From NCBI RefSeq assembly GCF_023028345.1, contig NZ_CP095487.1, forward strand, positions 2,914,001 to 2,978,000: a stretch of 64,000 nucleotides of DNA, read 5' to 3'. This document shows, piece after piece, positions 7,111-15,019 of this stretch (its first letter is position 1; every line of letters starts with the position of its first letter). Origin of the DNA: Halorientalis marina (lineage in GTDB: Archaea; Halobacteriota; Halobacteria; Halobacteriales; Haloarculaceae). A program made the translations under genes and the position numbers. The notes under the pieces are model-generated. The model made no database searches. It saw only the letters and a program-made list of their open reading frames with translations, and was not told the DNA's origin.

Positions 7111-7752
7111 TCAGGGGATCGATTCGACGGCAGTTACCAGATCATCCTGCTCGGTCCACGTGATGACGCGGTCACCAGCGGCCGCTTCGAGTGCCGCCAG
7201 ATGCGAGGCGGCCATCCCATTGTCGTAGTGTTCGCGCATCTTTTCGGTACTCCCGTAGACCCGTTTGAGCAGCCAGAGAATGTCCCTGACGTGGGACTGG
7301 TGATGATACAGAAAGCCGAGTTCCCACACGTGTCCGCCGCTGAAGTCCTCGAGCACGCCCACGACGTGTGAGGATACCTCCGAGAGGATGTCGAAGGCGG
7401 GCGCCCACAGGTCGAGTTCGTCACTGGTGAACCCGAAGTCCTCGAGTCGGAACGCGACCGCTCGCGTCCGGCTATCGAGTCGATCACACACGAGTTGTCG
7501 CCGTTCGCCGGGCCCATCCCCACCGCCGCGTCCGATCACAAGGTACCGGCGGTCCGCCCGCCTGATATCATCGAACAGCTCGCCGTGGAGGCCGTTTTTC
7601 AGCCGTTCGTGCTGTTCGGGTGTCGGGTGGAGCTGCGTTTCGTCGTACAGTTCCGCAGCGTCGATCCCGTCGATGTACGACTCGTCACTGGACGTATCCT
7701 CCGGCTCCGGGTCCTCGGCCATCCTGTCTGCCGAATCATCCGTGGTACTCAT
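7111..7752 (-). CDS. Nucleoside-deoxyribosyltransferase/TIR-like protein (predicted fold)
   Basis: A 213-residue protein starting MSTTDDSADRM (ATG at 7752); upstream in-frame codons overlap the divergent promoter and are not believed. After an acidic, disordered 50-residue N-terminus comes an alpha/beta region: RRYLVIGRGGGDG, a helix, AVAFRLEDFGF, then SSHVVGVLEDFSGGHVWELGFLYHHQ, and finally GDRVITWTEQDDLVTAVESI. The order 'strand, then H-V-W-E-L-G-F-L-Y helix' matches the conserved N-x-x-x-E-x-G-x-A motif of nucleoside 2-deoxyribosyltransferase/TIR-like folds, where the Glu is catalytic. This is a fold-level inference. Divergent from a winged-helix regulator 97 bp away, suggesting a regulated two-gene unit. 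Confidence 0.6.
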   Translation of the reverse strand: MSTTDDSADRMAEDPEPEDTSSDESYIDGIDAAELYDETQLHPTPEQHERLKNGLHGELFDDIRRADRRYLVIGRGGGDGPGERRQLVCDRLDSRTRAVAFRLEDFGFTSDELDLWAPAFDILSEVSSHVVGVLEDFSGGHVWELGFLYHHQSHVRDILWLLKRVYGSTEKMREHYDNGMAASHLAALEAAAGDRVITWTEQDDLVTAVESIP

Positions 7753-7849
7753 ATAGCTACTGCTTAACGGATTACTTTGAGCTTCGAAGAGACTAACAGT
7801 CAATTCTAACAACCAAGTGTTTATCGTGGTGTGTCTCGTAACCGTAGCT
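7753..7849 (+). promoter_or_regulatory. Divergent promoter region
   Basis: The 97 bp between two divergent starts are A/T-rich. A TTTATC box at 7820-7825 lies 25 nt before the ATG at 7850, fitting a leaderless transcript for the winged-helix gene; the box for the minus-strand gene is less clear (A/T-rich patch near 7760-7780). Confidence 0.5.
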
Positions 7850-8299
7850 ATGCACCCGGACACGGCGCCTACGAATGAGACGGGTGAAGGGAATGCGGAG
7901 GCCGCGTTCGACACCTGGCGAGCCCTCCAGAAGGCGACCGACAGGACACGGGCGAACCTCATTGCCGACATCGTGGGCCACCCAAAGGGCGCCCCGAGCG
8001 TGAAAGAACTAGATTACATGAACCCCAGTCTCGAAGCAGACGCGATTCGGCGGCATCTGCGCATTCTTCAGGACGTGGGCGTCGTCGAAGAACTAGTGAT
8101 CGAACCCGGCAATCGCGTCCGGGGCTTCCCCTACAAGTTCTACCGGATCACCGACCAGGCACGCTCGTTGTTCGATCGGAACGACCTATTCCCCGAGGCG
8201 GCCTGGCAACGCCAGTACGAGCGCGTCCAGAAGACCGGCGAAATCGAGGAGATCGAAGCGATGCCACGACCGAGCGTGAACGAAGCTTCGTCCTCTTGA
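7850..8299 (+). CDS. Winged-helix DNA-binding protein (ArsR/MarR-like)
   Basis: A 149-residue cytoplasmic regulator. I use the ATG at 7850 (MHPDTAPTNETGE) because a TATA box lies 25 nt upstream. Residues about 30-70 give helix-turn-helix features (ATDRTRANLIADIVGHPKGAPSVKELDYMNPSLEADAIRRHLRILQDVGVVEEL) followed by a wing (RGFPYKFYRITDQARSLFDR). The pattern 'IRRHLRILxDxGVVEE' is typical of haloarchaeal winged-helix regulators. Divergent from the deoxyribosyltransferase/TIR-like gene, which is its probable target. Confidence 0.75.
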   Translation: MHPDTAPTNETGEGNAEAAFDTWRALQKATDRTRANLIADIVGHPKGAPSVKELDYMNPSLEADAIRRHLRILQDVGVVEELVIEPGNRVRGFPYKFYRITDQARSLFDRNDLFPEAAWQRQYERVQKTGEIEEIEAMPRPSVNEASSS

Positions 8300-8337
8300 G
8301 CCGAAAAATCATGTACTGGCGCTTGTACCACTGAGTG

Positions 8338-9759
8338 CTACTCTCCGCCGAGTTTCTCGTACAACCGTTTTCGGACACTGACGTCCTCGTCCGCGAGTTC
8401 GTGACAGACCTGCCGGAGCGTCGCCGGCGACGCCGTCGCGAGCAGTTCCTCCAGTGACTGGTCACCGCCCGTGACCGGGACATCACCGCTCGCTAGAACG
8501 GCAGCCACGATGTGTTTGCAGGGGACTGTGTCGTCGGGACAGTCACACTGCCCCTCGGTGTAGTTTCCACCGGCGAATGTCACGCGAACCTCGTACGGAC
8601 GGCTGCCCTGTACGGTGGCTTCGAGTTGGTCGTCAACGCGTTCGATATCCGTGACGGCACCACGTTCGTAGTAGCGTTCGCCGCGCTCGAACCGTCCGGG
8701 GTCGGTCACGCGACGAATGGACTCCACGTCGACTGACTGATTGGGTGCTTGGGTCCGGAGCCGGGGGAACGCGTCCACGACGGGGTCGTCACCGGGAATC
8801 GACGGATCGGCTGCGCGTCGGTGAATCGCGCCCTGTTGGGGCCAGCCCAACGGGATCCAGTACGCCGGGTCGCTCACGACCTCTCTGCACTCCTCGATGA
8901 CGCCGGTGCTGTCGTTCGTCCCGAGCCCCTCGATAGTCACCGTCCGTGGCGTCCGGCCGACCGAGAGCGTGACGTCAGTCTGGTGGCTGTCATCGTCGGC
9001 AACCTGTGCGGCGTAGCGCTCTCTGATCGCACCGAGTGCGTCGAGACCACCGGCCGAGAAGCCGTGGCCTGTGCGTTCGAGTTCGCACACCACATCGGCG
9101 TACTTGCTCTTCTCGCGATATTTGATGAGCGGGCGATTGCTCCCGACAAGTTCGGTCGGGTCGTACTCCGGCAGTGTCGTTCCGAAGAGGATCGGGGTGA
9201 CCGGATCGCTCGGCGTCTCGGGAAGGCGGTCGCGCTTCGGTTGGCTGTCATCGTCCGGTTCGCCGAGCGGAGACTCGAACAGGCGACCACAGGCCGGGCA
9301 CACCTCGGCTCCGAGAGCATCACTTGCCCACGTCGTCAGTTCGTGGGCGCGACACCAGTCACAGGCCCGCCGGTCGTCGTGGTCGGTGACCGTCCATTCG
9401 ACCGCGCGAGTGGGGGTGACCTGTTTGAGATTGCTGATGACGGCAGCGCGGCGCTGCATATGCTCTTCGAGGCGTGTCCGACACGAATTGCAGCAGTCGA
9501 CATCGCTTTCACGGACGGTCTGTGGGAAGACGAGTCGCTGGTTACCAGTCGTCCCTCCCCGAAACCCGCGTTCGGTCAGTGCATCAGCAACGGCGTCGAC
9601 ATCGTCTGGTTCGGACGGCGGCTCGTATGCAACGATATCCGTGGCTGTGACCGTCTCGTCGGGCTTGGTGTCCGCCTCGGTGAACGACCGGCCGTAGCGA
9701 CAGCCGTCGGGACCGACGACGTGCCACTTTCCCGTCCCGGTGCGAGCGAAGGTTGGCAC
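8338..9759 (-). CDS. SWIM zinc-finger protein
   Basis: A 473-residue protein. The C-terminal third carries a SWIM zinc finger with Cys405, Cys407, Cys414 and His416 (QCDCPDDTVPCKH), a domain that binds nucleic acid or protein partners. The N-terminal half has extra CxxC pairs (CCNSC near 90, CDWC and CPAC near 135-160) that could form one or two more zinc ribbons; an opening WHVVGPDGCRYGRSF resembles a small zinc/beta domain. The middle is acidic without a recognised motif. No nuclease or helicase motif seen. It is divergent from the RNA ligase gene, sharing the 200-bp region 9760-9962, so the two may be co-regulated. Confidence 0.8.
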   Translation of the reverse strand: MPTFARTGTGKWHVVGPDGCRYGRSFTEADTKPDETVTATDIVAYEPPSEPDDVDAVADALTERGFRGGTTGNQRLVFPQTVRESDVDCCNSCRTRLEEHMQRRAAVISNLKQVTPTRAVEWTVTDHDDRRACDWCRAHELTTWASDALGAEVCPACGRLFESPLGEPDDDSQPKRDRLPETPSDPVTPILFGTTLPEYDPTELVGSNRPLIKYREKSKYADVVCELERTGHGFSAGGLDALGAIRERYAAQVADDDSHQTDVTLSVGRTPRTVTIEGLGTNDSTGVIEECREVVSDPAYWIPLGWPQQGAIHRRAADPSIPGDDPVVDAFPRLRTQAPNQSVDVESIRRVTDPGRFERGERYYERGAVTDIERVDDQLEATVQGSRPYEVRVTFAGGNYTEGQCDCPDDTVPCKHIVAAVLASGDVPVTGGDQSLEELLATASPATLRQVCHELADEDVSVRKRLYEKLGGE

Positions 9760-9962
9760 GATTTTGGTGGTGATGATGCGGACGAGGCTAATAAATACGC
9801 GGCCGCAAACGGCGGGACAATTCTGGTACGGGAGAGATGTGTGGTAGCATACCTCAAAATCATTCTTTTATCGACCGACCCGATACCCGACGACGCTGAA
9901 CAGTTCGATCCACCCGGAGTGGTCGAAGTCACCGACAGCGAGCAGAAGGCCACGAATGACAC
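9760..9962 (+). promoter_or_regulatory. Shared divergent promoter region of SWIM protein and RNA ligase genes
   Basis: 203 bp between two divergent genes with A/T-rich patches, including TAATAAATACG near 9790 (suitable as a TATA region for the minus-strand gene, about 30 nt from its start) and CATTCTTTTATCG near 9862-9874 for the plus-strand gene. The latter would leave a leader of about 70 nt. Confidence 0.4.
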
Positions 9963-11039
9963 ATGAAGGTCTATCCGAAAGTTCCGCGCTACGACCATCC
10001 AGTCGTGCCACCAGAGTTCTTCGAGGCCGAGGACCTCACCATCGTCGAGAAGTTCGACGGGAGCGGGTTCCGGTTCACACTGTACGACGACCGCTACGTC
10101 TCGGCCTATCCGGAGCAGGTCATTGACGCTGCCGATGGAGATGGCAGTCTCGTCTTTGGGACACGCAGGGCCATCCGGGGGAACCACCGCGACTCCCTGG
10201 AGGATATCGACGGCGCACTCCACCGCGCGGTCCGGTGTCTCCGTGACGGTATCGCGACGGAGCGTCTCCGTAATCTCCACAACGAGTACGACTGTCCGCT
10301 GGTAATCTACGCCGAGAACCTCGTCTACTCGACGCTAGATTACGGGTACACTGAACGAGCACTACCCGCGCTCGTGGGGTTCGATGTCCTCCCGTATGCC
10401 AACATCGAGACGATGACGCCATCTGATAATCCATACGAGGAGACCTTCGAGGGGTTTCTCGAAACCGAAACCGCATGGGAGGTGTTCGACCAGATTCGCC
10501 GCGCTGATGCACTGACAGAGTCATCATTCGTTCCAACGACGGTTCTCGACCGCCCTGACAGTACCTTCGATCCGGAGACCTACTCGTTCCCGGCGTCGTC
10601 GCTGGCCGCAGATGTCCAGGTTGAAGGCGTGGTCGTCCGCAGCGACGAACGGGCGCGGCGTGTGAAACTCGTCCGTGAGACATTCAAGGAGCTGAACCGT
10701 GAGCAGTTCGGCCAGCGACCGGAGGACGCCGAATCGGGCGCAGAGTACGTCGTCGCGACCTACTGTACGCCAGCGCGCATCCGCAAGCAGGTCCGCAAAC
10801 TGGTCGTCGAAGAGGGGCGGGAGTTCGGTCTCCACCTGAACGATGACCTCCACGAGAATGTCGTCGAAGATATCTGGGCCGAGAACTGGCCAGAACTGAT
10901 GGACCTCGACGTGTCGTTTACGCCTGCCGAAATGTATCCGCTGGTCGCGAAACGGTGTATCACCGAACTGCGGAAGATGGAGACGAACGCCGAGCTGAAC
11001 GACACAGACCCGACCGAAATCTGGCAGCACCTGTCTTGA
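9963..11039 (+). CDS. RNA ligase (T4 Rnl-type nucleotidyltransferase)
   Basis: Joins 5'-phosphate and 3'-hydroxyl RNA ends through a covalent lysine-AMP. The 358 residues show the nucleotidyltransferase motifs in order: motif I EKFDGSG with adenylated Lys30, motif III/IIIa around IYAEN (Glu118) and GFDVLPY (about 139), motif IV EGVVVR (Glu221) and motif V VKLV (Lys235), followed by a helical C-terminal domain of about 110 residues. The order and spacing suit RNA ligases of viruses and their cellular relatives more than DNA ligases, and no zinc finger or BRCT is present. Convergent with the RtcB gene 34 bp downstream; placed 3.7 kb from the tRNA array, which suggests a role in tRNA repair. Confidence 0.85.
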   Translation: MKVYPKVPRYDHPVVPPEFFEAEDLTIVEKFDGSGFRFTLYDDRYVSAYPEQVIDAADGDGSLVFGTRRAIRGNHRDSLEDIDGALHRAVRCLRDGIATERLRNLHNEYDCPLVIYAENLVYSTLDYGYTERALPALVGFDVLPYANIETMTPSDNPYEETFEGFLETETAWEVFDQIRRADALTESSFVPTTVLDRPDSTFDPETYSFPASSLAADVQVEGVVVRSDERARRVKLVRETFKELNREQFGQRPEDAESGAEYVVATYCTPARIRKQVRKLVVEEGREFGLHLNDDLHENVVEDIWAENWPELMDLDVSFTPAEMYPLVAKRCITELRKMETNAELNDTDPTEIWQHLS

Positions 11040-11072
11040 TCGTCTGTAGCAGTGGTGGCTCACACACCATCG

Positions 11073-12521
11073 CTAGCCTCTGGCCTTGAGGTTGTGGACG
11101 ACGTCCAGCCAGTCACGAACCTCGGCTGTCGGTTCGATCGCCGCCACGATCGCCTCGGCGGACTTGTACGCCATCGGCGCTTCGTCGATGACCGACTCGA
11201 CGACCGATTCGGAGTAGACGCCCTCCATAGCCGCCTCGAACGCCTCGAGTGAGCCCGTTTCGTGTGCCTCGCGCCGACTCATCACCCGGCCGGCACCGTG
11301 GGGTGCCGTCCGGTGGAACGCGTCGTTGCCCTTGCCGGTGGCCAGGATCGATCCCTCGGCCATATTAAATGGGACGACGAGACGCTGGCCCTCGCGAGCG
11401 GGCGTCGCCCCCTTTCGGATGGTCAGGTCTCGGAAGTCGATGTAGTTGTGGATCGACTGGAACCGCTCGACCGGATCGACGCCGAGGGCGTCACAGATGG
11501 CGTCGCTCATCAACTCGCGATTCCAGCGGGCGTACTGCTGGGCGAACAGCATGTCGACGTAGTAGCCGTGGGCTTCGCGTCCCGCCAGCCAGTCGAGCGC
11601 GTCAGTGCGGTCGCCAAGCGCGTCCTGTGGGCGGGCGAGTTGCTCGAAGACGGCGTCGATCCCTTCGCCGTCGAAGTCCCGTCGAATCGCGTCCTTTCGC
11701 AGGTGGGACTCGCCTTTGCCGCCGGTCACCCAGGCGTACAGGTCCGCGTCGCTGACCGCATCGGGATCGAACTTCAGGTACTCGGTATACTCGTCAGGAA
11801 TCGCGTCCCTGAGGGCATCCGCCTGGCGATACTGGGTGGCCCTGTGTTGCCAGTACTCGGCGACTGATTTGCCGAGATACCGGGACCCGCTGTGGATCAC
11901 CAGCCAGTAGTCGCCCCGCTCGCGGGCCCGTGCGAACTCGACGAAGTGATTGCCACCGCCGAGCGTGCCCGCACTCCGGATGACGTGGCCCATCCCCTGG
12001 CGTTGGCGCGAGAGGACGCGCCGACACAGCGACTCGAAGTACTCGCCGTCGTAGCCATCGAAGTCGAATTCGAGCGGGTCGATGGGCTGGCCGAAGCGCT
12101 CCTCGTACGCCTGCGCGAAGCGCTCGAACACCCGATTTGCGCGGGCGAACGGAAACTCGTCGACGAGATGGGGCGCGTCGTCGTAGTCGTGGACGCGCTG
12201 CCCCATCGGGACGGCCTCCCGGACGCGCTGTTCGCGGTCGGGGTCGTCGAGTGGCAGGTCGTCGCCGAGGTTGGTCGCCGCCATCCCACAGCCGACGTCG
12301 ACACCGACGATGTTCGGCACGACCCGGTCGGGCAACGGCATCGTGAACCCGATCGGTGCCCCGGCGCCCGGGTGCGTGTCGGGCATGATGCGGACGGGTT
12401 CGGTGAATGCCGGGTGGTCGATGAGCGCCTGGATCTGCTCCAGACAGTCGTCTTCGACGAGGCTCTCGTCGTCGACGAGGACGCGTGCGGTGGTGTACTC
12501 CCCGCGCAATTCGATGGCCAT
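11073..12521 (-). CDS. rtcB: RtcB-family RNA ligase (paralog)
   Basis: Seals 3'-phosphate or 2',3'-cyclic phosphate RNA ends to 5'-hydroxyl ends using GTP and Mn. Starting at the ATG at 12521 (MAIELRGEY) gives 482 residues. Metal and nucleotide residues are visible: GVDVGCGM (Asp75, Cys78), GGGNHF (Asn191, His192), HSGSR (His210) and HGAGR with His408 as expected guanylylation site. The N-terminus is compact and begins in the core fold, as in bacterial/phage-type RtcB copies, unlike the longer housekeeping tRNA-splicing RtcB of haloarchaea, so this is probably a second copy specialised for repair. Convergent with the Rnl-type ligase; together they could seal both classes of RNA break. Confidence 0.9.
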   Translation of the reverse strand: MAIELRGEYTTARVLVDDESLVEDDCLEQIQALIDHPAFTEPVRIMPDTHPGAGAPIGFTMPLPDRVVPNIVGVDVGCGMAATNLGDDLPLDDPDREQRVREAVPMGQRVHDYDDAPHLVDEFPFARANRVFERFAQAYEERFGQPIDPLEFDFDGYDGEYFESLCRRVLSRQRQGMGHVIRSAGTLGGGNHFVEFARARERGDYWLVIHSGSRYLGKSVAEYWQHRATQYRQADALRDAIPDEYTEYLKFDPDAVSDADLYAWVTGGKGESHLRKDAIRRDFDGEGIDAVFEQLARPQDALGDRTDALDWLAGREAHGYYVDMLFAQQYARWNRELMSDAICDALGVDPVERFQSIHNYIDFRDLTIRKGATPAREGQRLVVPFNMAEGSILATGKGNDAFHRTAPHGAGRVMSRREAHETGSLEAFEAAMEGVYSESVVESVIDEAPMAYKSAEAIVAAIEPTAEVRDWLDVVHNLKARG

Positions 12522-12911
12522 GCGTTTGCGTCCCTGCGTAGGAGGGAGGGGTGTATCAGACTGTTTGTGGTATGGCAACAGTTCTGACGGACCGCTACAT
12601 GAGATAATTCATCGTATCGGCTCTGAGTACCGATGTCGGCGAATCCCACGACAGGGTATCAGCACTTCCCAGCAAGTATAGCGGGAACCGGACGATTTCT
12701 TCAACAAATACCGGTTTGAGTACGACACCGGAGCCGGTAGATGACCCTCACCAGATAGTCACCAGCCAGCGCCACATGCTCTGTAGATGGGTGACTTTGC
12801 AGGATGAAATCAGCGCGGGACGTTTTTCACTCCATCTTCGGTCGAGACATCTCTTCAATTTCGCTGATTTCATTGATTTTCTGAATCCGGTCCTCGGGTT
12901 CGAATCGAATT
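12522..12911 (+). other. Intergenic stretch without a supported gene
   Basis: About 390 bp with no ORF of coding character on either strand. A/T content is a little higher than in the neighbours (12,820-12,900). I see no tRNA, repeat or obvious regulatory structure. Confidence 0.4.
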
Positions 12912-13313
12912 TCAGTTGCTCGGCCCTGAACGGGACTGAGCGTCGTCGAGAAAGGCCTGCGTGCGAGCAGCGACTTCGGACCGGAATTCGCTCATATCGA
13001 CGGACTGGCTCCCATGGTAGAGCTGCTTGTGTTCTTCCCGAATGATGTCTTCGAGGACCTGCTCGTAGAGGGCTTGGAACGTAACCGACCGCCCTCGATC
13101 CTCGAACTTGGCCGCGAGCTTCTCGAAGCGGTGCTGTGTGGCGAACTTCTCCGCCAACTCCGTTGCTGACCCGTCGACGGGTACTGTGTCGTCGACCTCT
13201 CGAAAGTCCGGATGCAGGAGTTTCGCGCGCTGGTCCTGTTTGTTCCGGATCACGACGCCTTCGGCTGGACCGTCGTGCCACTTGGATTGCGGGATCGCAT
13301 AGGAGTTAGACAT
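12912..13313 (-). pseudogene. RNA ligase-like C-terminal fragment
   Basis: The minus-strand frame reads IPQSKWHDGPAEGVVIRNK followed by AKLLHPDF: this is motif IV (E-G-V-V-I-R) and motif V (A-K-L) of a nucleotidyltransferase RNA/DNA ligase, then about 90 helical residues. Motif I (KxDG) and the first half of the domain are absent upstream, where the sequence becomes an unrelated fragment on the other strand. It is therefore a 5'-truncated ligase gene of about 134 codons and should be inactive. It is different from the intact ligase at 9963 and is the third RNA-ligase-type gene within 4 kb. Confidence 0.65.
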
Positions 13314-13596
13314 TCCGCGTGGCACCGCCACCACGACTCTCAAGCGTCTCTACGACAGTGGATATATCGGAAAAACACCAGACAGCTACTATCACGCTCT
13401 CGACGATCACGAACAAATCCACCGGTACCTCTCCAGTCTCGATCAACTCACCTGTATGTTCGGACATGAGGCCGAACGCAGTGAGCCGGAGGTCTCTGGG
13501 ACAGAAGCGAGCGATTCGGCAGATGAGCCGACTGACGAAGCGGTCGAAGCAGAGGTAGCAGAGCTGGAAGCAGAGTTGGAGGACGTAGATGATTGA
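13303..13596 (+). pseudogene. Winged-helix protein, C-terminal fragment
   Basis: An open frame after a TAG at 13300 reads PRGTATTTLKRLYDSGYIGK, then TPDSYYHALDDHEQIHRYLSSL, and ends with an acidic Glu/Ala-rich tail and TGA at 13594. The phrase is the recognition helix and wing of a haloarchaeal HTH protein, but there is no start codon or first helix. Its broken 5' end meets the broken 5' end of the ligase fragment on the other strand at about 13,303-13,313, so a rearrangement joined two truncated genes head to head. Confidence 0.55.
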
Positions 13597-13774
13597 CTTC
13601 CTCCCACCGCTGAACAGTAGTTGCTGATTCGACCGCGAGAGCTGTTGGAGAGGCGTCGTGTCTTCAGGCTCATTCACGATCGACGTTATCGTCCGAGGAG
13701 AGCGGTTGCTGACTGCCGGCCAAGAACCTCCGACGAGGATTGTTCTGGCAGTCTCGCCAGTAGCCAGCGGCGTC

Positions 13775-13801
13775 CTGACTCGGGCAGACGACCCGAGTCA
13801 G
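13775..13801 (+). terminator. Perfect 10-bp hairpin downstream of the transposase gene
   Basis: CTGACTCGGG and CCCGAGTCAG are separated by 7 nt. It lies 16 bp beyond the stop codon of the minus-strand transposase, so it may act as a terminator or be part of the IS end. Confidence 0.4.
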
Positions 13802-13816
13802 CCGCCGAGTGACACG

Positions 13817-14935
13817 CTATCCGTCCGGAATTGGGCCGAGAAACGCTCGAAACAGGGCGGTCGGGAGGACGGGAGTGCTCCCGACCGCCCGATCCGATGT
13901 GAGTAGCAGGTTCGTCCCCACCGACAGATTGTAGAGTGCCACGGCAAACAGAAAGTAGAATAGCCGAACAGAGAACGTCGGTGACGACGTTTTCGCGAGA
14001 AATTCCGTGACTTTCCGGTAGGACGTTTCGATGCCCCAGCGACGCCGGTAGGCTTCTGCAAGTGGTTGAGCGACGTCACGCGTGACCTCGCGGTTGGTCA
14101 CCAGACAGAAGTGGTCAGCATCCCGGGAGCGATGCGGGACGACGACGAGCCGGACTGTCGTCCGGCCCGTCGGTGGATTCGACCGCACCATCTCGTAGTC
14201 TGTGACGAATGTGTCGTCGTCGTGGTCGGTGATGAACCGCTGTATTTTCCGTGTCTGTGGCGCACGCATCACAAATTCGACGCCCAGTTCCTCGAGCGTC
14301 AACGCGAGATGGACGCGGTAGAAACCCCGATCAAGGTAGACGCGATTGATCTCGACGTACTCCCGCGCCTGGGAGACGAGTTGGCGGAGTGCGTCCGCCA
14401 ACTCGTCGGTATCATCGCCGTCCAGCGCTACCCAGCCAAGCGTGAATCGGACGCTTGGATCGACGATACAGATGGTGGCGAACTTGTAGGCACAGTCGGT
14501 TCCTCGATCGGGATCAGTCCGGGAGACCTGCGGTGTGTCGCTGTCGCCGTAGTACAGCCAGTCGTGAACGTCGATCGCAACGTCGACTGGCTGTGTGAAC
14601 AGGCGGTTGCGGGCTGCTTCGTCGAGGATAGCCTCGCGGACGCGGTCGAACTGATCTTCGACCGCGTCCGCGTCAAGGCCACGGAGATGGTACAACAGTG
14701 CTCTCGCTAGCGGATTCCGTGACTCGGCACCGACGTCGACATCGTCGCCACGAGCGAGTTGGTAAGCTTTCGCGCCAGCGTTGGCAAACTCGTTGTCGAA
14801 AGCAATCCGAGCGAGGACTCGCTGGAAGTCCTCGCTCGGATAGGTGCCGTTGTCCGCAACACCGAACTCAAGCTCCGGGAACAGCAGCGATGACGCTGCT
14901 CGACTCACCTGTTTCGCCTCGGCTGTCTCGACCAT
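13817..14935 (-). CDS. DDE transposase of a haloarchaeal insertion sequence (ISH-type, IS4-like)
   Basis: A 372-residue transposase. Recognisable blocks: VAIDVHDWLYYGD (first Asp), YLDRGFYRVHLALTLEELGVEFVMRAP (second Asp region) and YRRRWGIETSYRKVTEF with the C-terminal Glu and the Y-(2)-R-(3)-E-(6)-K signature of IS4-type enzymes. This pattern is shared with ISH3/ISH6-like haloarchaeal elements; I cannot decide the subgroup. A 13-bp perfect inverted repeat (13855-13867 with 13878-13890) falls inside the 3' end of the gene. I could not identify terminal inverted repeats, so element ends are uncertain; the right end probably lies near 15,000 where a MazF-like gene is cut. Confidence 0.85.
   Translation of the reverse strand: MVETAEAKQVSRAASSLLFPELEFGVADNGTYPSEDFQRVLARIAFDNEFANAGAKAYQLARGDDVDVGAESRNPLARALLYHLRGLDADAVEDQFDRVREAILDEAARNRLFTQPVDVAIDVHDWLYYGDSDTPQVSRTDPDRGTDCAYKFATICIVDPSVRFTLGWVALDGDDTDELADALRQLVSQAREYVEINRVYLDRGFYRVHLALTLEELGVEFVMRAPQTRKIQRFITDHDDDTFVTDYEMVRSNPPTGRTTVRLVVVPHRSRDADHFCLVTNREVTRDVAQPLAEAYRRRWGIETSYRKVTEFLAKTSSPTFSVRLFYFLFAVALYNLSVGTNLLLTSDRAVGSTPVLPTALFRAFLGPIPDG
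13855..13890 (+). repeat. 13-bp inverted repeat inside the transposase gene
   Basis: GGGCGGTCGGGAG pairs perfectly with CTCCCGACCGCCC across a 10-nt loop. It is inside the coding sequence, about 40-75 nt before the stop codon, and could fold in the mRNA to limit transposase expression or act as an early terminator. Confidence 0.5.
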
Positions 14936-15019
14936 ATCGGGACAACGACTGCGACGACAATCGGCTCTCTCCTACTTCAGCAACTACTGTGAAGCCGTGG
15001 GCTTTCGCCTCGCACCCGC

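Noticed and set aside
11262..12587. Plus-strand frames opposite the RtcB gene
   Set aside because: They mirror RtcB codons; all RtcB catalytic motifs are on the minus strand.
13775..13890. Palindromes considered as a CRISPR repeat unit
   Set aside because: The two palindromes differ in sequence, are not repeated at regular spacing and one lies in coding sequence. No CRISPR array or cas gene was seen in the window.
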